From Breviolum minutum Mf 1.05b.01 (Eukaryota; Sar; Dinophyceae; Suessiales; Symbiodiniaceae): 64,000 bases of DNA. The position numbers were made by a program, and so were the translations under genes. Position 1 is the stretch's first letter. Every line of letters starts with the position of its first letter. Location: assembly GCA_000507305.1 (NCBI GenBank), contig DF239050.1, forward strand, positions 210,361 to 274,360, in the 5' to 3' direction. Below the pieces are notes generated by a model. That model made no database searches. It was given only the letters and a program-made list of their open reading frames with translations, and had not been told where the DNA came from. Below are positions 1-10,265 of the stretch, piece by piece.

Positions 1-817
1 AGTTTTTCTGCAATCTTTCCGTCATTTTCCAAACATCCACCTGCTGTAGATGATGCTCTCAAACAATCAAATTCTAAATTTTGATTTGTTCTAGGATGTC
101 CATGGTACTTAGTAACTGGATTATAACCAAATAGTAGGTTGTAAGTCCCCTAAATAGGTTTTAACCAAACTTACTACTATTATACAGTTACTTCCATCGA
201 CACCCTAGTTTGGTCTCGCGTCTAGCCCGCAAAATGCTTCAGAATGATTCAGCTGAGGCAATGAAAACTTTGACCTGAAGAATCGATTACGAAGCCTTGG
301 GATACATAAGTTCTGATTCCGGTGGCGAAAACCTAGTATATAGTTAAATATAGATGATGCATTTGGGACCTGAAGAGATGGTCTACGCATTGAAGGGCTG
401 ACTGGAATCTGGAGCCCCCTTTCTGAGTGGTGGAAAAATGAGAACTGACTTTTGCAAGAGTGCCATTTCATTGTGACCATATTATTTCTGCAGCTGCCAA
501 GCCTTGCATACTGCATTTTGATTATTTTCCATGTTGCTTTCAGCTTTTCAACTTGAGCAGGTCATGCGAAGCGGGCGGAGTCACTTCAAAGCGAGTTGAA
601 AAAGTTGCTGATGTCACTGCAAAAAGCAAAAGAGTTGAAACCTGAATGCAACAAAATAACACCTGCATATAATAAAACTGACTTTATAATATAAATATGA
701 CATGATTACAGTAATATACTACTCTGACCCAACTGAGCTGACTAGATTTGACACTGAACTAAAGCGTACAAGTAATAACATGAAATGGGTTCCAAGCTGG
801 TTGCTTCCAACAATGAA
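1..817. other. no gene seen
   Basis: No reading frame here has a recognisable motif or convincing splice sites. The stretch lies downstream of the stop codon of the SAM-domain gene at 818 and is probably 3' flank and intergenic DNA. Around 541-645 there is a short repeat of aagc/gagttgaaa-type words, of no clear meaning. Confidence 0.4.
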
Positions 818-3800
818 TCACTCCTTCATGGATTGATGGTCTTTCGCAATGATGAGCTCCGGCTGGACTGAGTACCGCAGCGCTTCCCAGGCAGGGATGC
901 TGCTGATAATTGCCAGCACATCATCGTAGAGACCTTGTTTCAAAGCAGACCTAAGCTTACCGAGTTGTCCGCGGAAGAGATCATGCACCTTGTCAGAGAA
1001 CGCAAATTGAATACTCTGTGCAGAATTGCATGCAGATGGCAAAGAGCACTCTGATAGGAGGTACTGGACAGATTTATTGCTGCGCTCAGCGACCCTTTCA
1101 CGTCGTTCTTGAAAGTCTCTACTGAATTGACTCTTGGCATAATGGTCTGTTTGATGGTCAACACTGATGGCACGGATGGCGCTACAGTCACAGGCTTGCT
1201 TCGCAGCAAGGCCAACCCGACTCAACTTGCGCAGATATGGGTGGCTGGTTGGATCTGCTCCCAAGCCTTCCTTCACTGCATGCTGAATTTGTTGAAAGGG
1301 AACTGAGCACGGCTGCCCGCACAAGTCGGCATCTTCAGCAAGTACCAGGAACCAGGGCACAATAGCTTTGACACAGCCACGGGCCTCCTCCAAGTCACGT
1401 CGAAGGCTTTCCACATTCACAGGGATTGTGCTGTTGTGATCCAGGATTCGAGCTTCAGAGTGCTCTATCTTGCTCCGTAACTGCTTCCCAAAATGGCCAA
1501 ACCGTTGTCCGAGCTCAGCGGTCTTGCCATGCTCTTCAGAGCGATGCCAAACGTAACGCACCATCTCGGAGACCATCACAAGAAGACTCGGCATCGATGC
1601 TGAGGAACATGCCCCTTGGATGCCAGAACTCACTCCATCCATCGGATCAAACGAGCGCTTCCATAGGTCCTCGGACACCTTGCTCACCTTGGACAAAATG
1701 AGAGACACGTGAGACAAGATATCCCCAAATCCTGCACAAAAAAGGCCCGGAGACAACTTCCTACACATTACACAAACCATTTGCTCACTGGGGTCTCGGA
1801 CCTGTTCCTGTAATGGCTGCACATGATCAGCAAGCTCTGTTGCTGCCATCCTGCGGGGGCAGCGACAGGCCACGGAACTTGACAGCCAAACAGTGACCAT
1901 TCATCCTTTTGAAACCCTTATAATGGCCTCCAAATACTGCAAACACAAGAAGAACATGGCACATTTCTTTCTCATCCATCCCTGTCCTCAAAGGTTCAAA
2001 CAGCTCGAAGGTCATCACAAGATCCACGCTTGGATCAGATGCTGCAGGTTGAACCTTGTCCAAGCCAAGCGTCAAATAAGTCTCCACAGAACGGACCAAG
2101 GCGTTCTTTCTTCCCAACAACCACTTCCACCAACTCCTCTGTCTGTCAAGAGCTCTGCGAACCTCCTGCAAACCTTTCATGGTTTGCAATGATTCCTGGA
2201 CCTTCATCTTTCCCGCAGCTAAGGTGGTTTTTATGTGGCACTCTTGCAAGTAGGCCTCCAAGTGGTCAGTGATAGCGACAAACATGAAAGTCACTTCAGG
2301 CCCAAATGAATCCAACTTGCCCACGAAATCCTGAAGACCAGAGCACAAGCTGTCAATCCACCTCTGGTACTCCACGGACAAAGCAGCATGATTCGTGCGG
2401 TTCTCGACAGCTTGACTCAACATCAAAGAGACATGTTGTAGATCAGAGTTTGACGTCTCGCCATCTTCAGGTGACTTGGCCAACACAAGCATACGATCAA
2501 TAGAAACTGTCAAGTTCATCTTGGCCTCTGCCTCTTGGTGAACAGCCTTCATGCGTTCCAACACCTGCTCAAATTGAGCATTCATACGGCCATGTTGCCC
2601 CTGGCTGAGGCCATGTTGCCCCTTGCTGAGGAACTCCTTCAATTGGGTCCACTTGTCAAAGAAATCAACAAGATTTGGTCTGTCTTTTGAGGACAACTGT
2701 GTCAAATCTTGATTCAGAGTCTGGCTGCGCCGAACAAGGGCAGAAAACACTTCATCCTTCAACTCTTCGATCACACTGATGTTGTGACTCAATAGGTGAC
2801 CACCGATAGATGCATCCAAACCAAGAATATCATCCTTCAAGGAGAAGAGACAGGCGTCTCCCTCACAAGACTGCGTAGCACCCTTGGCATTCTCCAAACA
2901 CTTGTTGACGTGTTCAGGAAGGGATGCGAAGCAAGACACACCTGTGCAGGGAGTGTTGCGCCTCCCAACAAAACATACACTATCTCAATACATCCCCAAG
3001 CATGACTAAGGCCAGTCATTTAATGAAACCCCGGCCTTCACCAAGCCACACCTTGGTTCGCCACCAATTCAAGCCGGCTTTGTTCGGAAGGAAGCTCTCA
3101 AATCCCTGCGAAGCACGGATAATCTCCGGGACATCACCTGGACGGCAAGAGCGGATTTGAGCACAAAGGTCCTCTTGGAAGCGATTCTCGAACCACACCA
3201 CAGCACTTATGGCTGAAGTAGGGAAGAGAATGAGGACAGCAACGCAAAGCGTCTGCCATGTCATCTTTGGCAGATGCCAACACCACTTTCGAGGAGTGAG
3301 ATGTGGAGGGGCAGCACGACAAGGTGCCACGTGTGCTCTGGCAAGATCTTCCGCAGGATCACCTGGCACCAGCTCCCAAACTTCACCAAATGCAAGTGAA
3401 TCGCGCAACTTCAGATCCTGGCCCCATCAATGGTGCACGTGTGTTGGTTTTGAAGCTGTGCTGTATTTTGGTGTACATGAATCAAGGAACCACGCAAAAA
3501 CCGTCACATCAATCCAAATCTGTCGATGCTTTGCTTGAATGTTTACTAGATCTATTCTTTTTGGCTGGGATGCATGAAAACAGCTGTGGTAAATGAGTAC
3601 TTTGGGTACTTCCCAGTCCTGCTCGAGTTTCTTGGCATCTCCGAACGTGAGATGCAACACATTTTGAATCTCTATCGCAGACATGGAAAGCAAAACTGCT
3701 CCATCGATTTTCTGTTGGACGATGCAGTTTTTGGCCATGCTGACATCTGGCTCAGAACAACCATTGCTCCGCAAAAAGCTTTCGACCCAACGAGCTGCTT

Positions 3801-3828
3801 GATCCACCAAGTTGGGATCTGGAGCCAT
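818..3828 (-). CDS. SAM-domain membrane protein, four exons
   Basis: My model joins four exons, 3828-3610, 3417-3042, 2941-1945 and 1850-818, to give 874 codons plus a stop. All three introns (192, 100 and 94 bases) are GT-AG with matching phase. The ATG at 3828 has a good context (ACCATGG). The third donor is the least certain; another in-phase GT lies nearby. Residues 14-70 look like a SAM domain: a helical segment ending in IDGAVLLSMSAIEIQNVL, the usual 'idG..LL.L....L' signature. SAM domains mediate protein-protein or RNA contacts. Residues about 130-149 form one hydrophobic membrane segment (TLCVAVLILFPTSAISAVVW). The remaining 700 residues are mainly charged, helical and coiled-coil-like, with no family I recognise. 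The likely layout is a membrane-anchored protein with an N-terminal SAM module and a long helical C-terminal part. Function is unknown. It lies 2.2 kb downstream of the OAS-like gene on the same strand. Confidence 0.7.
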
Positions 3829-4724
3829 GGTCTTTCAAGTTTTTCTCCCTGACTCTGCGCCCCGCTGACTCAACGAGCGTCAAGAAACGGCTGCAGGGTC
3901 TCACGGTGTCATCTCTCACAGTCTTACGCTGGTGCACCGATGACACAAAATCATGCAATTCTGAAGAACGACTGTTTCACAGTTTCACACGAAGTTCCAG
4001 AATTCAAGGGCTGAGTGACCAGCACAGGCTGACATCCCATGAGATGCAGACATGTCCGCAAGCCTAGCAGAAGTGAGAACTTTCGTTCACAGCATCCTTT
4101 ACCAAGGTCTCTTCCACAAAACAATTTTGTCAAATGGATTCTGTATAAAATAATCTTGCTGAGGGGACATGCGCAGAGCTGTTCCAAACTACAATGGTTG
4201 CAAATGAATCCAACATTCATCGAACTCCGTGGCATTCAGATTGTATTACACACTGTACAGAGAGCATCATATATATTATATATATATATAAGTGTAAGAT
4301 TATATTGTATGATATGCAATCAAGTGTCTGTATTCCACGAAATTGTATGGGAACATGAATCGATGGAGATATTTCCGCCCCCAAACTGCTCCGTGACCCT
4401 GGGGCTCAGCGATTCAAATGTGTAGGGATAGTGGGAAATCAAGGAAATCTTTGGATATGATGGGATGTAGCCTAGCCTGATATAGCAGAATGGCATGAAG
4501 AAATGTTTTCGAATCACATTGTTCCTCTGTTTCAGTCGGTGGGTCAACTTGTGGTTCAACGGGAATCTTAGCGCCTAAACTTTTTGAAATCGGAAGACAT
4601 ACATGCCAGCTATGCACAAACCCTAGATGAATTATCGAAGTTGAGCTCGTTTTCGTTTTGAATAAGTTTGAATAAAAGCATGGATACTAACAGGTGGAAA
4701 TGACATGATGACATGGTGTCTTGT

Positions 4725-4737
4725 CCTAGGTCCTAGG
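4725..4737. repeat. CCTAGGTCCTAGG near-palindrome, copy 1
   Basis: This 13-base word is two CCTAGG palindromes joined by a T. An identical copy occurs at 5729-5741. The pair brackets about 1 kb of gene-free DNA, but I see no transposase and no matching longer arms. Confidence 0.4.
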
Positions 4738-5728
4738 CGTCGTGCCGCTACAGTCTTGACTTCTCAAACAAATAGTTGCAAACCAAAGGCCTTGCTCCGT
4801 TCATTCTCCACACTATAACTTGCACCTGCATCGGGCAGAGCTGCCAAATGATGATCAAATATGATACCACGGTGAAAATGCGTGATTGGAGAAGGAAAGA
4901 CTCTGACTCTAAAATCACAAAGAGAAAAGTCGTTCCATTTCCTTAGTTAATGAGTCGTTTCTAACCCAGCAACACCGGCCTGAAAGGGTACCGTGTTGAC
5001 ACCTAGCTTCAAGCCAAGTCAGGAAAATCAAAGTAAAGGCAGGTTGCATGCGTGACAAACTGGTTTAAGTCATAAGTCCTTGCTTGGTGCTAGTTTGGGA
5101 TTGCACATTTGTGACCATTTTCCATCAGGACAAACGGCCTTTGAGCAAATGCCCGTAGTTCCACCTCGGTTGTCAACTCCGCAAGAAACGAGAAAACCCG
5201 GCTTTCAAAATTAAGATTCAAGCGAAGCTGCTGTAATCAGGAAGTTCCATCTACTTTTTAGCAGCCTGCAAATAGCCGGCACAACAGAGACTTCTGGGCG
5301 TTTTCTACACTGCGATTTTTCTGAGACAAAGCAGCAAGAATCTCACACCAAAGAAGCTCCTCATGGCTGTAGATCTCGGATGGTGCATGCCCACTTGCAC
5401 GGCTCATCATAGGTCATCTAGGACCTTCCGTGGCGTGTAGAATCCTAGAAAAAGTAGAGGATCAATTCTTGTTTCCCACCGTTGTTTTCTTACATGTTTG
5501 TTTTCTACCAGCAGACCCACAAGGGAACTCTTCATCATATTCGCCTACATCTATGCGTTTTTTGAATCCTTGGGTCCTTGACCTTGTAGCTTAACCCGAG
5601 TCACCGTCAGTGCTTCATAGGGTTCTGGGTCAAAGCGCCGACCTGCTACACAAACGTAGGAATCCAAGACGTTTAGCACTTAAGAATTGTTGCGAGAAGT
5701 TGTACAAAGTGTTGTAATGGTTTGTCGG

Positions 5729-5741
5729 CCTAGGTCCTAGG
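5729..5741. repeat. CCTAGGTCCTAGG near-palindrome, copy 2
   Basis: Second exact copy of the word at 4725-4737. The flanks differ on both sides, so any shared element would be limited to this core. Confidence 0.4.
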
Positions 5742-6005
5742 TCAGGCATGGCTAGCAATGACAAAAAGTACCATTCATTGATTCATTTCCATCACCGATG
5801 CGTGCATGCGGCCTGAGATGTAGCAGTCTGACACTAGTCTGACATTTTGAATGATCCCGCAAACACATCGTCAAATCAAAACCGCTCCGCCACATTATGT
5901 CAAATTGTCCGGCCGTGGGGAATGCCACTGTTGCCTCAACCCCAAAACAAAATTGTACGGCCCTTCTATACATCACTCCGCGTATGGTTGGCATGTCATG
6001 GCAAA

Positions 6006-7373
6006 CTATCTGGCACTGTATGCTGTCATACGAGGAATGCGACGTCGGCGCCAGTAGTGGCTGAAGGGTTCCATCTGGTCCATGGGGGCAAACTCCTGCT
6101 TGTGATCAACCTCAAAGCCTGCTTGAATAAAGTTCCCATCTCCACCAATTGGGAGAATGAGAACAACTGATTTCTCTTCAAAACGCTCGCTTGACGGTGT
6201 CCAGGAGACGGTGCCAAATGTCTTGTTGATACACTGCACAAGTTTGCATCTTGCATCTGCCAGGATGAAACGTTGCAACTCGGCTGAGGTCACTGAAGCA
6301 CCAGCCTTGGCATCTAGGATGGCAAAACGTCGGGAAACCAACATGCCATGCAACATGTGGGCCAACACATTCATTTCGGCACGTGGACACACCGGACGGT
6401 GCAGAATTGCAAAGGGTTGCGCATATTCGGTTGACTGCCCTTCTCCTCCAACCAGCCACGTGCCAGTTCGAGGCACAAAACGCATTTGATGCCAAATATC
6501 TGGTTGAGGCCGAAAGAGTTCAACTACCAAGTCAGAAACACCACCTTCTAAACACCAAAGTCGCTCGAGCGTGCAACTTGCGTACTCTGCCAATTTTTCA
6601 AAGTAAGGCCAACGACGTGACTCAAGTAAATTGTTTGTGGGATCCGCTGGGTCCAACAGCAAAGGGCCAACGGAAGCATGTTGGTTTGCTTCATCTTGTC
6701 TGTAGAAGCGATGCCACACCTTCCTCACATCTCGAAAGTGTTGAATCTTGTGCAACGCAAGACGGAAACCTCGCAAAAGGTCTTCCTGTTCTTCTTCTGA
6801 AGCCAATACTGCAAACAGTTCCATGGTGTATGACCTGCCATTGAAGAATCCAGGTACTAAGACTGAGTGACTCCAAAACTTCAAGAGACGTGAGAGCTGG
6901 TGAACAAAAGAACTCTGTTCTTTCATGAAAATCACCGTCCCTTCAGAAAGACACACTTTCACATTTTCATCATTTGTCTGCATCGCCTTCTTGACTTGTT
7001 GTTCTGGATCAAGATCAAGGTGCGGACAGCTGAGGAAATCGAAGTAGAAACCTTTGTAGAAGAAACTGCCAGTATGCTCAGTCTGTTTACCAGCAACATC
7101 AGGAAAGTTCAGTGTCAATATGTTGTCCACTTCATCCAGGAATGCGCTGGTTGATTCTGTCCTGGTAGCATCTGCCTCAATGTAGAACAACCAATCATAA
7201 TCGAGCTTGACATTGATTGCAGTGTTCTTTCCCACAGAGCCTATCTTGGCCACCCGTCGGATACTAAAGCGAGTCTTCTTCTGAATCGTTCTAGTGATTT
7301 CATCAAGAAGCATGTTTCCCTGGCATTCCACTTCTGGTGCTGGCTTCAATGAAGCTGCAAATCTTTCAAGCAT
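6006..7373 (-). CDS. 2'-5'-oligoadenylate synthetase-like nucleotidyltransferase
   Basis: One uninterrupted frame of 455 codons from the first ATG (7373). An in-frame TGA at 7391-7389 rules out an earlier start in this exon. Positions below count from three codons earlier, at a GTG. The order of motifs is that of the OAS branch of the CD-NTase fold. IGSVGKNT at 47-54 is the GS loop. DYD at 61-63 supplies the first two metal-binding aspartates and D115 in FDFLSCP the third. A helix with LLKFW (166-170), YTMELFAVL (185-193) and the OAS C-terminal hallmark LLDPADPTNN (242-251) follow, then W258 and LAEYA. The catalytic triad therefore looks intact. Known animal OAS enzymes are activated by double-stranded RNA and make 2'-5'-linked oligoadenylate from ATP; RNA sensing here is inference, though a basic patch (KK, RR at 35-46) precedes the GS loop. 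Residues 280-458 form a C-terminal extension I do not recognise. The lack of introns contrasts with its neighbours and may reflect retroposition. Confidence 0.85.
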   Translation of the reverse strand: MLERFAASLKPAPEVECQGNMLLDEITRTIQKKTRFSIRRVAKIGSVGKNTAINVKLDYDWLFYIEADATRTESTSAFLDEVDNILTLNFPDVAGKQTEHTGSFFYKGFYFDFLSCPHLDLDPEQQVKKAMQTNDENVKVCLSEGTVIFMKEQSSFVHQLSRLLKFWSHSVLVPGFFNGRSYTMELFAVLASEEEQEDLLRGFRLALHKIQHFRDVRKVWHRFYRQDEANQHASVGPLLLDPADPTNNLLESRRWPYFEKLAEYASCTLERLWCLEGGVSDLVVELFRPQPDIWHQMRFVPRTGTWLVGGEGQSTEYAQPFAILHRPVCPRAEMNVLAHMLHGMLVSRRFAILDAKAGASVTSAELQRFILADARCKLVQCINKTFGTVSWTPSSERFEEKSVVLILPIGGDGNFIQAGFEVDHKQEFAPMDQMEPFSHYWRRRRIPRMTAYSAR

Positions 7374-7392
7374 TGCTCGCACAGGCCCTCAT
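7366..7392 (-). promoter_or_regulatory. possible upstream ORF overlapping the OAS-like start
   Basis: An ATG at 7392 opens an eight-codon frame ending in TGA at 7368-7366. It overlaps the ATG of the nucleotidyltransferase (7373) by eight bases in another frame. If the transcript leader extends this far, it could reduce translation of the main frame. If the message is trans-spliced downstream of 7392, it is irrelevant. Confidence 0.3.
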
Positions 7393-8720
7393 GGTGCAAG
7401 CAGGCTCCAAGGCCTATAGTACTTATTTTATTTTGCTTGTTCCACAGGACTTGCTGCCCAAACTCCAAATTTTCTATGTGTCACAAGCAGTACTTAGACA
7501 CGTTTTAGTACTGAGCCAAATGTGCGGGAAACCAAGGAATAGTAAATGCACTGCAAATTGGCGCTCCGCAGTGCAAAAGAGTGTGCAAATGAACGGCCCC
7601 TGCATTCCCAACACGTGATGGCTCCCGGCGCTCCCAGGCGCACCTCCAGGACATCATTGTGGCCTTTCGGGCAGTTGATAAGCCGTGTTTGATTTGACCA
7701 AACGTCTAGCCACCTTTGTCATGTAGATAGCATTTGATAGCCACTTATTCCAGTATTCAGAGTCCAGCCAGTGTGATCTTTAATACGGCACAAAACTGAA
7801 AAGCTTTGCGATGACTTGCAATGATTTGCTCTTCAACATGTCCATCTTTGGCCTTTGTTTACGAGGACATCATGGCACAAGAAGTACGAACCGGACACCT
7901 TCTTCATCAAATCCCATCAAATACAAGAATCTATTCTATCTTTCATCTATCTTTCTACATATCAACTCTCATGGACTTTTTGTATGTTACTGCATGTTCA
8001 TCCTACTTCATCTTTGTCTCAACATACCCAGGATCAGTGGAGGAAAAAGAACCAGCTATCACTGAAGGTCCTCTGCCTTTGAGTGATCAACTTTCAAGGA
8101 TCCAGTTGGACTTTCTGACAGGGTTGAATACGGGGGAGTGAAATGTCGAATGAGATGGCATGAATTCATACGTAGAGTGAGGAGATAAAAAACAGTTGAA
8201 TGCAATACAATCTCTGCATCGAAGCATTCATACACTGTTTTTGTAAATTTGGATGGCTTAAGTCTTTCATTGCATAATCCAGTAAAAAAAACAATCAATG
8301 ATACAACACGTATCATTGCAGCATCGCAAAAGGCGCATCTCGGTCAAAGTTTGCAAAAATCAAGCTTGTAGCTCTCCCACAAATGATCGTATACTTTAGA
8401 TTCTAGATAAAAACACTTCACATCACTTCACCATTCGCAGCTGGATATCTTTTTGGTACCATTTCCTTCCATCAACCAGCCTGCACGCAGGTGGTGCATT
8501 TCCCAAAGCTCGAGTATCTCGATATGGGAAAACCGGTTGCAGGTGAACCCAGTAACCCGTACGGTAAACCAGGTAAACCCGGTTGCAAAAGCAATGAAGT
8601 GGACAACTTTGACTGTACGGTCTGTACGTCTGTACGTAGAACCTAAACTTAGTCAAGGTGTGTGAAGCATCTGGTCCAAGTGAGACACAGTTCAAAACAA
8701 GATAAGGCAAGCTCTGGTGA
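7393..8720. other. intergenic, no gene seen
   Basis: Spacer between the flavoprotein stop and the OAS-like gene. No supported exon. Around 8523-8640 there is a cluster of short imperfect repeats built on aaccggttgca, aacccg and gtacg words. Confidence 0.4.
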
Positions 8721-10265
8721 CTATGCCTTCCCTGCAGTGATTCCAGTGATCTTCCGACCCAGCATGATGTTGTAGGTCACTTGGTCTAGTGCACTCTCAA
8801 AGCAAACTGAAGAGCCGATGTAGAAGGTGTTCCGCTGACCTTGAAGACTAAGGATCTTCCAAGGACATTCTTCTACCAAACCGTTCCCTTGAAAACGAGG
8901 CATGTATGTCCACACCTTTTGTAGAACGATTTCCACCTCTGGTTCTCCTGCATAGGTCTTCAGCCCTTCTTTCAAAGCGACAGCTAATTTCTCCTCATCA
9001 CCCACTTCTTTTGGTCGAGTCATGTATTGGTATGCAACACGGAGCTCCCGCCCATCTGGGGCAACTTGAGGACTATCTGTGGCCAAGCGGCTATTGCGGT
9101 GGCAATAGAACTGACCCACACCGCTGGGAGTCAAGTAACCCATCCTCCCAAACCATATCTCCACAGAGTGCTCATGAGGCACAGCTTTGCCTTTGTACAA
9201 GGTGGTAGTGATCGTGGATTGCGTCAACTTTGAAAAGATGGCTTCCTCTTCAGGGTCCAGGTCCTTAATGAGGTGGCGGAATTGGTAGAGAGACACTGCA
9301 TTGATGAAAATATCACCCTGCACCATGTATTCCCTGCCCTCGCGGATGTATTTCACTTCCACTGTGGGCAATCGCTTGATCTCGGTGACCCGTGCACCTG
9401 TGATATAATTCACTTCACTGGAATGCTTCTCTTTGATGTGTTTCCACACTGACTGGAAACCCTTCTTGAGGATTCCTAAGCCAGGAACATCAGGAGCCAA
9501 ACCAAAGATAGACTTCAAGGTTTCCCTTACGACATCTGGATGGTTCCACCACAACAAATAGAAGGCAGGGATGGAGTCAAGAAGTCCATAGCCCTGCACT
9601 TGTTGTGAATAAATGAAGATGGGCTCCAATACCTCAATACCATTTTGCTTCAAGAATTCCGAGGCTGTCATGTTGATCTTGCTCCAATCTTTTGGCTTAG
9701 GTGGCATTCCATAAGAGTAGTAGCCAAAGATGTCGTTATGCAACTTCAAGTACTTTAGAAAAGCCGCATTTACAGTGATGCAACAACAGGAGTCGGGACA
9801 GCACCACAGCCAGGATGGACAACATATCCTTTCTGCAACGGCATTCACCCAATCACCATAGCTCATGCCTTCCGTGTACTTCCTCTTTTCCTCATCTGGA
9901 ACCACCACGCCAAAGACTTCTCGGTCCCCGGAAAACTCAATCTCTCCATTTTCCGGGTCGTAGTAATTCATGACTTTTCGAAAGAGGGTGTACATCGGAG
10001 TCAAATAACATGTTCCCATTTCTTGTGGCACATCAGGCTCCGAGGGATCGAAGATAGTCAACGACTTGCCACCGACTTCATTCTCTGCTTCCAACAAAGT
10101 CACATGTTTGTAGCCTGCTGCAGCTAAGATAGCTGACATATGAATTCCTGCAGGTCCACCACCCACTATCACAATGCGCTTGTCTTTGCTTAGCTCAAAG
10201 GAAGGTAGTAGGTTGGCATTGGGATTTTCAGGTGCATCGGGTGGAAGCAATGCATTGAGTGCCAT
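8721..10265 (-). CDS. FAD-dependent oxidoreductase, amine-oxidase-like
   Basis: Single frame of 514 codons from the ATG at 10265; an in-frame TAG lies about 50 bases upstream. The N-terminus carries a Rossmann dinucleotide-binding fold: RIVIVGGGPAG, with the GxGxxG glycines at 35, 37 and 40, then an acidic residue ending the second strand (E59), and VGGK at 64-67, typical of flavin-containing amine oxidoreductases and phytoene-desaturase-like enzymes. The C-terminus has the usual second FAD contact region (YIGSSVCFESALDQV). The protein should therefore bind FAD and oxidise a small or lipid-like substrate, but the substrate cannot be read from the sequence. An unusual feature is a run of seven cysteines within residues 148-162 (CCPSWLWCCPDSCCC), which could be acylated, bind metal or form disulfides. 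No signal peptide or membrane segment is obvious. It is co-directional with the OAS-like gene 1.3 kb downstream and, like it, lacks introns. Confidence 0.85.
   Translation of the reverse strand: MALNALLPPDAPENPNANLLPSFELSKDKRIVIVGGGPAGIHMSAILAAAGYKHVTLLEAENEVGGKSLTIFDPSEPDVPQEMGTCYLTPMYTLFRKVMNYYDPENGEIEFSGDREVFGVVVPDEEKRKYTEGMSYGDWVNAVAERICCPSWLWCCPDSCCCITVNAAFLKYLKLHNDIFGYYSYGMPPKPKDWSKINMTASEFLKQNGIEVLEPIFIYSQQVQGYGLLDSIPAFYLLWWNHPDVVRETLKSIFGLAPDVPGLGILKKGFQSVWKHIKEKHSSEVNYITGARVTEIKRLPTVEVKYIREGREYMVQGDIFINAVSLYQFRHLIKDLDPEEEAIFSKLTQSTITTTLYKGKAVPHEHSVEIWFGRMGYLTPSGVGQFYCHRNSRLATDSPQVAPDGRELRVAYQYMTRPKEVGDEEKLAVALKEGLKTYAGEPEVEIVLQKVWTYMPRFQGNGLVEECPWKILSLQGQRNTFYIGSSVCFESALDQVTYNIMLGRKITGITAGKA

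Larger units (their letters stand above)
3829..6005. other. intergenic, no gene seen
   Basis: This 2.2 kb stretch has no convincing exon on either strand. It holds a TA-rich run near 4268-4291 and two identical CCTAGGTCCTAGG words (listed separately). From 4620 to 5750 there is no open frame of 60 codons at all. Confidence 0.45.
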
